Below are positions 51,191 through 59,860 of a stretch of 64,000 bases of DNA, one piece after another. Numbering within the stretch: position 1 is the first letter of the stretch; every line of letters starts with the position of its first letter. Below the pieces are notes generated by a model, which did no database searches, was not told the DNA's origin, and worked only from the letters and a program-made list of their open reading frames with translations. This stretch comes from Microbacterium soli (GTDB lineage Bacteria > Actinomycetota > Actinomycetes > Actinomycetales > Microbacteriaceae): the NCBI RefSeq assembly GCF_039539005.1, contig NZ_BAABCP010000001.1:992001-1056000 (forward strand), given 5' to 3'. The translations under genes and the position numbers were made by a program.

Positions 51191-52493
51191 GCCCGGCGAA
51201 CTGCTCGGCCTGCGGCCCGCCGACGATGCCGACCAGCACGGGCTCCCCCGTGGCGGGGTGCAGATTGATCCAGGTGCGGATGGCGCCGTCGCCGCCGACG
51301 ACGTGCCAGACGGCCTCATCGGCCTCCCAGAACGGCTCGTCGAAGCGCATCCACACGGTCTCGATGAAGCCGGATGCCAACGCGGCGATGGCACCGCGGT
51401 GCGAGAACGGCAGCGCCGGGGCGAACTCGATGCCCTGCTGCTGGAGCACGCCCAGCGGTGCGGTGACGACGACCCTGTCGAAGGACAGCGCCTCCCCGGT
51501 GCCCAGCCGCAGGCTCACGCCGCTGTCGTCGTAGGCCACGCGGACGACGGGTGAGGCGAGGGTGATCTCGAGGTCCTGCAGATGCTCGTCGAAGAACTCC
51601 CCGAGGTCCTCCGCCATGCCCGCCAGGCCGTCCTCGGGTGGTGTCGGCGGGTACCAGCTGGACGCCTTCTGCGGGTCGGCCGCCGTCGTGGCCGCCAGCC
51701 ACGCCAGCGCCGCGGCGAGCGCGGGGTCTGAGGGGTCGGCGCCGTCCTGTTCGAGCGCCTCGGAGAGCGGCACGTCGGCCGGCAGCTCCTTCGCATGCTC
51801 GACGGCCTGCGCGATGGCCTCGCCGGAGGGCGCGTCGGTCGCGCCGTCCTGCGACCATCCCGTCGTCGTCTCGAAGGCCAGCTGCTGCTCGCCGAGCGCG
51901 GTGAGCCGGCCCTTGAGCGCGGCCAGCTGCTCGGCCGAGATGAGCCAGGCGCCCAGCTGGGCGGGGATCGGCCACTCGTCGGCGGTGCGGCTGAGGATGC
52001 GGCCTCCGGAGCGGTCGCGAGCCTCGAAGATCGTCACGTCGTGCCCGGCATCCGCCAGCAGTCGGCCCGCCACGACTCCTGAGGCGCCCGCCCCGATGAC
52101 GGCGACGCGCTCCTGCCCCGTCGCGGCCATGATGAGCGCGAGTGCCGCGCTGCGGCCGGAGTCCACGGCTCCGAGGACGGTGCCGGGGCGGGTGTCGTCC
52201 AGCGCCTCCCCGGCGAAGAACAGCCGGTCGTCGACGGGTTCGGCGAGTGCCGCGCGCTGCTGCGGGTCGGTGCCGGCGGGCAGATAGCTGATGGCACCGA
52301 AGGAGTAGGGATCCGTCGACCACGTGCTGCGCAGCCAGGCGGCGGGCGCCGGCACCTTCGGCGGCGCGGCGGGCTCCGGTGCCGGGGTGCTGGGGGTCGG
52401 GGTGGGCTCCGGCTCCGGGGTGCAGGCGGCGAGAAGCATCGCGGCGGCGCCCGTCCCGGCGCCGAGCAGCAGTGTGCGGCGAGTGATCCTCAT
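51114..52493 (-). CDS. Tat-exported lipoprotein flavin amine oxidase, apparently circularly permuted
   Basis: 459 residues. N-terminus has twin Arg and a lipobox (MRITRRTLLLGAG ... LLAAC, Cys24), then a Pro/Glu/Thr spacer. Residues 53-124 (WSTDPYSFGAISYLPAG, RLFFAGEALDD, GTVLGAVDSGRSAALAL) are what normally ends a flavin monoamine oxidase. Only then comes the FAD-binding Rossmann motif (VAVIGAGASG, 130-139; FEARDRSGGR, 156-165) that normally starts one. The protein ends after VLVGIVGGPQAEQFAGL, just where the missing C-terminal segment would follow. So the family order is rotated. FAD and substrate parts are all present, so it may be active outside the membrane. Substrate unknown. Confidence 0.88.
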   Translation of the reverse strand: MRITRRTLLLGAGTGAAAMLLAACTPEPEPTPTPSTPAPEPAAPPKVPAPAAWLRSTWSTDPYSFGAISYLPAGTDPQQRAALAEPVDDRLFFAGEALDDTRPGTVLGAVDSGRSAALALIMAATGQERVAVIGAGASGVVAGRLLADAGHDVTIFEARDRSGGRILSRTADEWPIPAQLGAWLISAEQLAALKGRLTALGEQQLAFETTTGWSQDGATDAPSGEAIAQAVEHAKELPADVPLSEALEQDGADPSDPALAAALAWLAATTAADPQKASSWYPPTPPEDGLAGMAEDLGEFFDEHLQDLEITLASPVVRVAYDDSGVSLRLGTGEALSFDRVVVTAPLGVLQQQGIEFAPALPFSHRGAIAALASGFIETVWMRFDEPFWEADEAVWHVVGGDGAIRTWINLHPATGEPVLVGIVGGPQAEQFAGLSDHDAQVAARASLALFAPASADES

Positions 52494-52627
52494 CGTCCAG
52501 CCAGACTACCTGTGACCCGCGGTGTCCACCCCCGACGGATGCGCGCCCCGCCTACAGGTTCGCCTCCGCATAGACGCGCAGGCGTCGCGGACGAACTCCG
52601 CCCCGGCGGTGCCGTCTCCTGAACCAC

Positions 52628-52679
52628 TTGACATACTCGAGATATATCGTGTTATTCTCACAACACGCGATATATCTCG
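52628..52679 (+). promoter_or_regulatory. Promoter with PadR-type palindromic operator
   Basis: TTGACA (52628-52633, perfect -35) is followed at 17-18 bases by GTTATT/TTATTC (about 52651-52657). Perfect 12-base arms CGAGATATATCG (52638-52649) and CGATATATCTCG (52668-52679) flank the -10 region. The PadR gene is second in the operon, so autoregulation is the likely reading. The site is strikingly AT-rich for this genome. Confidence 0.65.
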
Positions 52680-52707
52680 ATATCGCCTCACCAGGAAGAG
52701 AACGACC

Positions 52708-53550
52708 ATGACCGAGAAGTGGCTCATCGCCCCCGGCGAGGAACGCGTCATCGACATCGCCTCGGCGTCCCAGCTCAAGATCGGGCTCGTCGGCGGGCAG
52801 GTCGACGTCATCGCCCACGACGACCCCGGCATCCGCATCGAGGTGCACGGCGTCACCACCAAGGACCTGCGCATCGAATCCGACGGCACGAGGGTCGAGA
52901 TCGACCACCCCCAGATCGGGTGGGACAACTTCCTCGAGGTGTTCCGCAACTTCGGCGCCGGCGGACCCCGTGCCGAGATCAGCGTGGCCGTGCCGCGCAC
53001 CATCGCCCTCGCCCTGGGCGTCGTCAGCGCCGGCGCACTGGTCTCCGGCATCCGCACCGACATCAGACTCAACACCGTCTCCGGCGACATCATCGCCGAC
53101 GAGGTGCGGGGCGACCTGTCGGTCAACTCCGTCTCCGGGGACGTGCAGCTGCGCGGCCTCGCGGGCGCCGTGACAGCCAACAGCGTCTCCGGCGACGTGG
53201 CCGTCACGGGCACGCTGCGCAAGGCGACCATCGACACCGTCTCGGGCGCCATCCTCATCGACGCCGTCGGCGACGCCAACACCGTGAACCTCAACACCGT
53301 CTCCGGCGGTGTGACCGTGCGGCTGGATGAGACCCTGCCCGCCAACTACGCACTGCGCAGCATGAGCGGACGGCTCATGGTCGACGGCATCCAGCGCTCC
53401 AGCGGGGGTCCCAGCAGCTACACCGGGACGGTGGGCGAGCTGGCCGGCAGCTTCGTCGACGTGCGCGCGAACACCGTCTCGGGCGGCATCACGGTGCTCC
53501 GCCGCCCGAGGGTCTCCGTCGCCGACGACGCGGAATGGGAGCAGTCATGA
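52708..53550 (+). CDS. DUF4097-family beta-repeat protein
   Basis: 280 residues. The body is a run of short beta-strand repeats with the phrase N-T/S-V-S-G-D (LNTVSGDIIAD, VNSVSGDVQLRG, ANSVSGDVAVTG, IDTVSGAILID, LNTVSGGVTV), folding as a beta-helix or solenoid typical of DUF4097/adhesin-like proteins. No signal peptide or membrane helix, so it is probably cytoplasmic. Function unknown; members are commonly paired with PadR regulators, as here. ATG at 52708 after AGGAAGAGAA; the stop overlaps the padR start (ATGA). Confidence 0.88.
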   Translation: MTEKWLIAPGEERVIDIASASQLKIGLVGGQVDVIAHDDPGIRIEVHGVTTKDLRIESDGTRVEIDHPQIGWDNFLEVFRNFGAGGPRAEISVAVPRTIALALGVVSAGALVSGIRTDIRLNTVSGDIIADEVRGDLSVNSVSGDVQLRGLAGAVTANSVSGDVAVTGTLRKATIDTVSGAILIDAVGDANTVNLNTVSGGVTVRLDETLPANYALRSMSGRLMVDGIQRSSGGPSSYTGTVGELAGSFVDVRANTVSGGITVLRRPRVSVADDAEWEQS

Positions 53551-54176
53551 CGCCCGCGGTCTTCTCGCACGGCGATCTGCGGCTGTACCTGCTGTCGCTG
53601 CTGGGCGAGGCCCCGCAGCACGGCTACGGCATCATCCAGGCGCTCACCGACCGCACCGGCGGCACATACACCCCCAGCGCCGGCACCATCTACCCGAGGC
53701 TCGCCAAGCTCGAGGAGGAGGGTCTGGTCACCAAGACCGTCGAGGGCCGCACGACCGTGTACGCCATCACGGACGCCGGTCGTGCCGAGCTCGCGGACAG
53801 GGCGGAGGATCTCGTCGGCATCGAGCAGGGGCTGTCCGACTCCATCCGCCTGATCGCCAGCGAGGTGCGGCAGAGCGTGCAGGAGGCCATGCGCAGCCTG
53901 CGGGCCGACCTCGCCACCGCCGAGCAGGAGGAGCGCAGATCCGCCAAGGCCCGGGCGCGCAGCGCGGGGATGTCGGATGCCCGGGTCACCAGCCGCGAGA
54001 ATCTGCAGCGAGCGGATGCCGTGATCAACGCGTTCCGGGCACGGGTGCGCACCGACCTGCGCAGGCATGTCGCACAGGGCGGCGTGCTGGAGGCATCCGT
54101 CGTCACCGATCTCGAGCGCGCGCTGGACGACGCCGCGCACGCCGTCGTCCGCGCCCTGGCCGCTCCTGCCCCGTAG
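53547..54176 (+). CDS. PadR-family transcriptional regulator
   Basis: 209 residues. N-terminal winged helix with the PadR pattern LRLYLLSLLGEAPQHGYGII, then TYTPSAGTIYPRLAKLEEEG and a wing (TVEGRTTVYAITDAGRAEL). The C-terminal part is helical and charged and probably dimerises. It overlaps the DUF4097 gene by ATGA. It probably binds the TATATC palindrome in the operon promoter. Three bases separate its stop from the convergent stress-protein gene. Confidence 0.93.
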   Translation: MTPAVFSHGDLRLYLLSLLGEAPQHGYGIIQALTDRTGGTYTPSAGTIYPRLAKLEEEGLVTKTVEGRTTVYAITDAGRAELADRAEDLVGIEQGLSDSIRLIASEVRQSVQEAMRSLRADLATAEQEERRSAKARARSAGMSDARVTSRENLQRADAVINAFRARVRTDLRRHVAQGGVLEASVVTDLERALDDAAHAVVRALAAPAP

Positions 54177-54179
54177 GGG

Positions 54180-54722
54180 CTATTCCGGCCAGACGTCCTT
54201 CTGCTCGTCGGGAACCTGCTCGGTCTGCGGCACGACGAGCACGGGCCGGTGCTGTCGGTGGGCGAGCCGAGCGGCGACGGAGCCCGTGAAGAACTCGCGG
54301 ATCGACTCGCCGATGCCGCGCTTGCGCGTGCCGATGACGATCAGCTGCGCGTCGAGTTTGTCCGCGAGCTGCTTGATCGCCAGCGCGGGGTCGCCGACCA
54401 GCTGGCGGGCGGTCCAGACGATGTCCTCCTTGTCGAGGGCCTCCGCCGCAGCGGCCTCCACGTCCTCGAACTCGACGGCGCCCGCGTCGAGGTTCAGATC
54501 GATGGGTGCCGAATGGACGTACCCGTCGGGGTCCTCGTAGGTGACGAAGCGCGTCACGTCGACGTGCACGACCACCAGCGGCGCACCGAGCAGCTTCGCA
54601 TACCGGAGCGCCTCGGCCAGTACGTGCGGCGGCTGACCGGGCTGGATGCCGACGATCACGGCCTTCTGCAGCGACTGGTTCTGGACTGCCTCATCTGCAG
54701 CCGAGGGCGTGGAATCCGACAT
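54180..54722 (-). CDS. Universal stress protein (UspA family)
   Basis: 180 residues, single Usp domain. VIVGIQPGQPPHVLAEALRY opens it; the nucleotide loop at the end reads VIGTRKRGIGESIREFFTGS, where ATP-binding members have G-x2-G-x9-G-S/T, here G-T-R-K-R-G, so the pocket is only partly canonical. LVVPQ closes the fold. It likely helps survival in stasis or stress. ATG at 54722 with GGAAGG seven bases upstream. Divergent from DUF3073. Confidence 0.9.
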   Translation of the reverse strand: MSDSTPSAADEAVQNQSLQKAVIVGIQPGQPPHVLAEALRYAKLLGAPLVVVHVDVTRFVTYEDPDGYVHSAPIDLNLDAGAVEFEDVEAAAAEALDKEDIVWTARQLVGDPALAIKQLADKLDAQLIVIGTRKRGIGESIREFFTGSVAARLAHRQHRPVLVVPQTEQVPDEQKDVWPE

Positions 54723-54777
54723 GTCGATCCTTCCGCTCAAGGGCCGCCCACGCGGCCGGATGCTCTGGCGTGCGTGC

Positions 54778-54783
54778 TATCCT
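54778..54783 (+). promoter_or_regulatory. -10 box of the DUF3073 gene
   Basis: TATCCT, about 94 bases before the ATG. The leader contains a GC-rich hairpin (ACCGGCGCCAGGCCGGT region, 54797-54813); no known riboswitch recognised. Confidence 0.4.
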
Positions 54784-54876
54784 GAATGCTACTCTTACCG
54801 GCGCCAGGCCGGTGCCGTGAATAACAGCGGGCGTCGCACAGTCCGTTGCTGAACTCGTAAAAAGGGGGTCTCGCGC

Positions 54877-55065
54877 ATGGGCCGTGGCCGTCAGAAGGCG
54901 AAGCACACCAAGATCGCCCGCGAACTCAAGTCGTACAGCCCGAGTGTGGATTTCTCCGCTCTGGAGAGCGAACTCGGGCACGCATCCTCAGGGGACGACC
55001 AGTACGTCGACAAGTGGGCGGACCAGTACGAGGACGAGGACGAGGACAAGCTCGAGCGAGCCTGA
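54877..55065 (+). CDS. DUF3073-family small protein
   Basis: 62 residues: a basic start (MGRGRQKAKHTKIARELKSY) and a very acidic end (YEDEDEDKLERA), the hallmark of DUF3073. Function unknown. In M. tuberculosis the homologue (Rv0810c) lies beside purM-purF, and here purM-purF is also close by. AAAGGGGG is the ribosome site. The charge split suggests binding to nucleic acid or ribosome, but that is a guess. Confidence 0.92.
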   Translation: MGRGRQKAKHTKIARELKSYSPSVDFSALESELGHASSGDDQYVDKWADQYEDEDEDKLERA

Positions 55066-55085
55066 CCGTCTCCTCGCCTGACAAC

Positions 55086-55123
55086 GACCCTGGCGACCGG
55101 CATCCGCCGAGTCGACCAGGGTC
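55086..55123 (+). terminator. Hairpin downstream of DUF3073
   Basis: GACCCTGG (55086-55093) pairs with CCAGGGTC (55116-55123), extended inward by GAC/GTC across a one-base bulge, 20 bases past the stop. Confidence 0.45.
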
Positions 55124-55209
55124 TCGTCATGTCCGCCCCGTATCCGTCCGCGGCTTCGTGACCGTGCACACCCGTGAGGGCGGCTGAGCCACCCGCGGGC
55201 GGAAGGTCG

Positions 55210-56553
55210 TCACCAGGCCCCGTGCCGGCGCTCCCACTCGTCCTCGACGGTGCGGTGGCGGCCGGCGATCATGCCCGCGGGGATGACGGCGATGAGCACC
55301 GTGCTCATCAGCAGCAGCGACCACGTCCACGTCCCGGTGCTCTCATGCAGCATGCCGAACAGCAGCGGGAACACCGCCGCGAGCGTGTAGCCGACACTCT
55401 GCACGAAGCTGGAGAGCACGACGGCCGTCTCCGGCGTGCGGGCGCGGATGCTGATGAGCACCAGCGCCAGCGGGAACAGCACGCCGTTCAGCCCGAACAG
55501 CACCGTCCACAGCACGAGCAGGCCGGGCGCGGGCACGAGGATCAGACCGAGCAGCCCCAGCGTGCCGCCGAGTGATCCGAGCAGCATCAGCGCGCGCGTG
55601 GCGCGCCAGCGCACCACCAGCATCGGGACCAGCAGCGAGGCCGGCAGGCCGATGGCGGCGAACAGCGACAGCAGCAGTCCCGCCGTGGAGTCGTCGACCC
55701 CGGCGATGCCCATGAACACCGACGGCAGCCAGGCGAAGGACACGTACGCCATCGTCGACGAGGTCGCGAACGTCACCGCCAAGGCCCAGACCAGGGGGAT
55801 GCGCGCCAGTCTGCCGAACAGCGACCGCGTCTGCGCGGAGGTGGGGATCGGTCCGGTCAGCTGTTGACGCTCGGCGGCCGGTCGATCGCTCTCCGTCGGC
55901 CGCGCGGCGGGCTCGTTCCGCGGCGCGGGGGACGCCGCGGCCGGTGACCGACCCGCGTGCTCCGCCGGATCCGTCGGCGTGGAGCGGCCGCGCAGCAGCA
56001 TCGTGGTCCATGGGATCGTCCCGGCCAGGGCGAACACGCCCCACAGGGTTATCGAGAAGCGCCAGCCCACGGCATCCGCCACCGGCACCGCGACCAGCGG
56101 CGGCACGAACGTCGACAGCGCCATCGCCGACGTGTACAGCGTCATCATCAGACCGATGCGGTCCGGGAAGTGCTTCTTCACGAGCGGCGGCATGAGGATG
56201 TTGCCCATCCCCACACCGGCGAACACGAGGGCCGTCGTCAGCAGCAGCCCCACCGAGTCGCCGACGACGCCGCGCAGGAACAGCCCGAGCGTGATGAGTC
56301 CGAGGGCCACCGCGGTCAGCCGCTCCAGCCCCAGCCGGCGCTCGAAGATCGGTGTCAGCAGCCCGAACAGCGCGAAGCACACCGGCGGCGCCGACCCGAT
56401 CAGCCCGACCACGGCGGGCGCGAGCGGGAAGTCCTCCTCGATCATGCTCAGCATCGGCGAGAGGGATGCCACGGCCGAGCGCAGCGAGAACGCGCACAGC
56501 AGGATGCCGAGCAGCGCCAGTGCGCGCCCCTGCCACAGCGGTCGGGCGGTCAT
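55210..56553 (-). CDS. MFS transporter, CynX/NimT type
   Basis: 447 residues, twelve membrane helices in two halves joined by a long Pro/Ala/Glu-rich cytoplasmic loop (about 195-240). Helix 1 (LALLGILLCAFSLRSAVASL) with the LRSAVASLSPML motif is typical of the CynX/NimT branch, which exports or imports small organic anions and nitroimidazoles. Substrate unknown. It is transcribed after purF, 57 bases downstream, and may be independent. Confidence 0.88.
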   Translation of the reverse strand: MTARPLWQGRALALLGILLCAFSLRSAVASLSPMLSMIEEDFPLAPAVVGLIGSAPPVCFALFGLLTPIFERRLGLERLTAVALGLITLGLFLRGVVGDSVGLLLTTALVFAGVGMGNILMPPLVKKHFPDRIGLMMTLYTSAMALSTFVPPLVAVPVADAVGWRFSITLWGVFALAGTIPWTTMLLRGRSTPTDPAEHAGRSPAAASPAPRNEPAARPTESDRPAAERQQLTGPIPTSAQTRSLFGRLARIPLVWALAVTFATSSTMAYVSFAWLPSVFMGIAGVDDSTAGLLLSLFAAIGLPASLLVPMLVVRWRATRALMLLGSLGGTLGLLGLILVPAPGLLVLWTVLFGLNGVLFPLALVLISIRARTPETAVVLSSFVQSVGYTLAAVFPLLFGMLHESTGTWTWSLLLMSTVLIAVIPAGMIAGRHRTVEDEWERRHGAW

Positions 56554-56610
56554 CTCGACTCATTTCGCTCGATCGGCGCAGACGGCCGTCTCCGGGGTGC
56601 GCTCATGCGG

Positions 56611-58074
56611 TCACGAAGTCTGCGACTTCTCGACCCACTCCAGGTACTCCTCCGTCACCGTACCGGTGACGTAGCGACCGTCGAAGCAGCTCATGTCGAG
56701 GTCGGTGAGCGCGGACCCCTCGATGATCGCGTCCTTGAGGTCCTCGACCTCCTGGTACACGATCCTGTCGCAGCCCAGCACCTCGGCGATCTCCGGGATC
56801 GTCCGGCCGTGCGCGACGAGCTCGTGCTTGGAGGGCATGTTGATCCCGTACACGTGCGGGTAGCGCACCGGCGGGGCGGCCGACGCGAAGATCACCGAGG
56901 CGGCGCCGGCGTCGCGCGCCATCTGGATGATCTGCGTGCTCGTGGTCCCCCGCACGATCGAGTCGTCGATGAGCAGCACGTTCTTGCCCTGGAACTCGGT
57001 GGACAGGGCGTTCAGCTTCTGCCGAACGCTGCGCTTGCGCACGGCCTGGCCGGGCATGATGAACGTGCGCCCCACGTACCGGTTCTTGTAGAAGCCCTCG
57101 CGGTACTCCTTGCCGAGCTTGCGCGCGACCTCCATCGCCGAGGGGCGGGACGAGTCCGGGATGGGCATGACGACGTCGATCTCGTCGAGCGGGACGTGCC
57201 GGGCGATCGTGTCGGCGAGCTTCTCCCCCATGCGCAGTCGCGACTCGTACACCGAGACGCCGTTCATGACCGAGTCGGGCCGGGCGAGGTAGACGTACTC
57301 GAAGGCGCAGGGGGTCAGCTGGGTGCGCTCGGCGCACTGCCGGGTGAAGAGCTCGCCGTCATTGGTGACGAACACGGCCTCGCCGGGCTCGACCTCGCGC
57401 ACGACCTCGTAGTCGGCGTTCTCCAGCACGAGCGATTCGCTCGTGACCACCCATTCGTCGCGCGCGTCGTCGGCGGATCGCCGGCGGCCGAGGATGAGCG
57501 GACGGATGCCGAAGGGATCGCGGAACGCCAGCAGGCCGTACCCCGCGATGATGGAGACCACCGCGTAGGCGCCCTCGATGCGCCGGTGCGTGCGGGCGAC
57601 GGCCTCGAAGATGCGCTCCGGGTCGAGGTCGACGGACGAGGTGGTGGCCTGCAGCTCGTTGGCGAGCACGTTCAGCAGCAGCTCGGTGTCGCTGGAGGAG
57701 TTCAGATGGCGGCGGTCGCGGTTGGCCATCTCGGCGGTGAGCTCGCGGGTGTTGGTGAGGTTGCCGTTGTGGATGAGGACGATGCCGTAGGGCGCGTTCA
57801 CGTAGAACGGCTGCATCTCCTCCTCGTTCGACGCGGTGCCCTTGGTGGCATAGCGCACATGCCCCAGACCGATGTTGCCGAGCAGAGAGCGCATGTCACG
57901 GGTGCGGAACGCCTCGCGCACCATGCCCTCGGCCTTGGCCATGTGCATGACGCCGTTCGGCTCCGCCGTGGCGATGCCGGTGGCGTCCTGGCCGCGATGC
58001 TGCAGGAGCAGGAGCGCGTCGTAGATGTCCTGATTGACGGGGCCGCTGCCGACCATTCCGACGATGCCGCACAT
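56611..58074 (-). CDS. purF: Amidophosphoribosyltransferase
   Basis: 487 residues. It makes 5-phosphoribosylamine from PRPP and glutamine, the first committed step of purine synthesis. It begins MCGIVGMVG, so Cys2 becomes the N-terminal nucleophile after Met removal; there is no propeptide as in the Bacillus enzyme. The glutaminase half includes HRGQDATGIAT; the PRPP loop is VLLIDDSIVRGTTS. It follows purM by six bases, a tight operon. Confidence 0.97.
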   Translation of the reverse strand: MCGIVGMVGSGPVNQDIYDALLLLQHRGQDATGIATAEPNGVMHMAKAEGMVREAFRTRDMRSLLGNIGLGHVRYATKGTASNEEEMQPFYVNAPYGIVLIHNGNLTNTRELTAEMANRDRRHLNSSSDTELLLNVLANELQATTSSVDLDPERIFEAVARTHRRIEGAYAVVSIIAGYGLLAFRDPFGIRPLILGRRRSADDARDEWVVTSESLVLENADYEVVREVEPGEAVFVTNDGELFTRQCAERTQLTPCAFEYVYLARPDSVMNGVSVYESRLRMGEKLADTIARHVPLDEIDVVMPIPDSSRPSAMEVARKLGKEYREGFYKNRYVGRTFIMPGQAVRKRSVRQKLNALSTEFQGKNVLLIDDSIVRGTTSTQIIQMARDAGAASVIFASAAPPVRYPHVYGINMPSKHELVAHGRTIPEIAEVLGCDRIVYQEVEDLKDAIIEGSALTDLDMSCFDGRYVTGTVTEEYLEWVEKSQTS

Positions 58075-58080
58075 GGGGTG

Positions 58081-59199
58081 TTACTTCGTTCCGTTCGCGT
58101 AGGCGCCGACCAGGCGCACGGCTCCACCATCGACGCCCTTGGCGCCCTCTTCGAAATCTCCCGCCGGTCGCGCATCCGCGCTCACCGTCGCCGCCTGCCA
58201 GGCGTGGATGCCCTGCCGACGGATCGCCGCGATCGCGGCATCCTTCTGGTCGTCGGCGACGACCGCGAGGAACCCGATGCCGAGGTTCCACGTGCCCTCG
58301 GTGTCGGTGATGGGCGTGCCGGCGATGTCGGCGAGCACCTGGAAGACGGGGCTCGGCGTCCACGTCGACCGGTCGATCTCCGCCCAGCTGCCCTGCGGCA
58401 GCACCCGGGCGAGGTTGGCGGCGATGCCGCCGCCCGTGACATGGCTGAGGGCGTGGACGGCACCCGCGGGCAGCGCATCGATGAGCTCCAGCAGCGGGGT
58501 CGTGTACAGCCGGGTCGGTTCGAGCAGCGCCTCGCCCCAGGTGGTGCCCAGGTCCGCAGCGCGGTCCCCGTAGCCGATGCCCGCGTTCGCGACGATGTGC
58601 CGCACGAGCGAGTAGCCGTTGGAGTGCAGTCCGCTGGATGCCAGCGCGATCACGGCGTCCCCGTCCTGCACGCGGTCGGCGCCGAGCACGGCATCCGCCT
58701 CGACGACGCCGGTGGCCGCGCCCGCGACGTCGTAGTCGCGGGGTCCGAGCAGTCCAGGGTGCTCGGCGGTCTCCCCGCCGACGAGCGCGGTGCCCGTGGC
58801 GGAGCAGGCCTCGGCGATGCCGCGGACGATGTCGGCGATGCGCTCGGGAACGACCTTGCCGCAGGCGATGTAGTCGGTCATGAACAGCGGCTTCGCGCCC
58901 ACGACGACGATGTCGTCGACGACCATGCCCACCAGGTCCTGTCCGATCGTGTCGTGCTTGTCGATGGCCTGGGCGATCGCGACCTTCGTACCCACGCCGT
59001 CGGTGCTGGATGCCAGCAGCGGACGGCGGTAGCCGAGCAGGGCGCCGGCATCGAACATGCCGGCGAATCCACCGACTCCGCCGAGCACCTCGGGCCCGTG
59101 GGTGGCGCGCACCGAGGCCTTCATGAGTTCGACGGCGAGGTCGCCGGCTGCGGTGTCGACGCCGGCCTGAGCATACGGGTTGGTGGGGGTGGCTGCCAC
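58081..59199 (-). CDS. purM: Phosphoribosylformylglycinamidine cyclo-ligase (AIR synthetase)
   Basis: 372 residues. ATP-dependent ring closure giving aminoimidazole ribonucleotide. Motifs: YAQAGVDTAAGDLAVEL at the start, STDGVGTKVAIAQ (ATP/substrate loop), LVGGETAEHPG and ALSHVTGGGIAANLARVLP. GTG start at 59199, six bases after TAGGCT, so the purMF mRNA looks leaderless. Directly upstream of purF. Confidence 0.97.
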   Translation of the reverse strand: MAATPTNPYAQAGVDTAAGDLAVELMKASVRATHGPEVLGGVGGFAGMFDAGALLGYRRPLLASSTDGVGTKVAIAQAIDKHDTIGQDLVGMVVDDIVVVGAKPLFMTDYIACGKVVPERIADIVRGIAEACSATGTALVGGETAEHPGLLGPRDYDVAGAATGVVEADAVLGADRVQDGDAVIALASSGLHSNGYSLVRHIVANAGIGYGDRAADLGTTWGEALLEPTRLYTTPLLELIDALPAGAVHALSHVTGGGIAANLARVLPQGSWAEIDRSTWTPSPVFQVLADIAGTPITDTEGTWNLGIGFLAVVADDQKDAAIAAIRRQGIHAWQAATVSADARPAGDFEEGAKGVDGGAVRLVGAYANGTK

Positions 59200-59205
59200 C
59201 TGTAC

Positions 59206-59211
59206 AGCCTA
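59206..59211 (-). promoter_or_regulatory. Leaderless -10 box for purM-purF
   Basis: TAGGCT on the minus strand, six bases before the purM GTG. Confidence 0.55.
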
Positions 59212-59298
59212 TCGGGCCGCACGCGTCGCCCAGGTCGTCGTTTCCCGCCGAGCGATGCGGCGCGCGGTTCCACACGGAGCTGCTGAGTCCTGGTCTGA

Positions 59299-59304
59299 TA
59301 GAAT
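59299..59304 (+). promoter_or_regulatory. -10 box and leader upstream of the 108-residue gene
   Basis: TAGAAT preceded by TG (extended -10). It is ~140 bases before the ATG at 59448; the leader holds a GCTGCGC...GCGCAGC inverted repeat (59310-59346 region). No known RNA motif recognised. Confidence 0.4.
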
Positions 59305-59447
59305 GATGGCTGCGCTCACGCCTGCCGATCTCACCGGCGCAGCGCATACCTGACCAGGGCCAGCAGAGCGGGACCCGCACCGATGCGGATCCGCCGCCCG
59401 GTCATCGCGGAGGCGGCAGCGTGCCGCCCGCACACGAGTCGAGAATC

Positions 59448-59774
59448 ATGAGCAGGACCCACGCACTCGCGCGCCCCGGCGCGCCCTTCCACGACCGTCC
59501 GGACGACGGCCGCCCCGAGACCCCGCAGACGGGAGCCCCCGAACTGGCCTGGCGTCAGGCCGACGAAGACGTCTTCGTCGCCACCGCCGGCGGCGAGTTC
59601 GCCGGTTTCGTCACGGTCGAGAGCAACACGCACGTCGCGCACGACCGCCACAGCCGCCGCATCGGCAGCTACCCGACCCTCGCCGCGGCCCGGCAGGCGC
59701 TGGCGGATGCCACCCGTCCGCCGTCCCGTCGGCTGCAGCGCCTGCACCGGCGCATCATCGCCCGCCGCCGCTGA
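59448..59774 (+). CDS. Hypothetical protein, 108 residues
   Basis: Not recognised. The first ~30 residues are Pro/Arg-rich; a compact middle (WRQADEDVFVATAGGEFAGF, then VTVESNTHVAHDRH) may be a small beta-fold, and the end is very basic (PPSRRLQRLHRRIIARRR), suggesting nucleic-acid or membrane-surface contact. It is divergent from purM-purF. The ATG at 59448 is chosen because MSRTHALARP follows directly; no strong ribosome site. Codon use matches neighbours. Confidence 0.6.
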   Translation: MSRTHALARPGAPFHDRPDDGRPETPQTGAPELAWRQADEDVFVATAGGEFAGFVTVESNTHVAHDRHSRRIGSYPTLAAARQALADATRPPSRRLQRLHRRIIARRR

Positions 59775-59848
59775 GCCCGCGCCTTCGCGGCGGGCTCGCC
59801 GAAGACACGGAGCAGCGGCGATTCGCCCCATGGCACGGGCGACTTCCA

Positions 59849-59854
59849 TACGAT
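59849..59854 (+). promoter_or_regulatory. Leaderless -10 box for the 199-residue gene
   Basis: TACGAT, six bases before ATG 59861. Confidence 0.5.
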
Positions 59855-59860
59855 GGGGCC

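Noticed and set aside
56611..58074. Missing propeptide of purF as a possible truncation
   Set aside because: Starting directly at Met-Cys is normal for the non-processed class of this enzyme, and all other motifs are intact.
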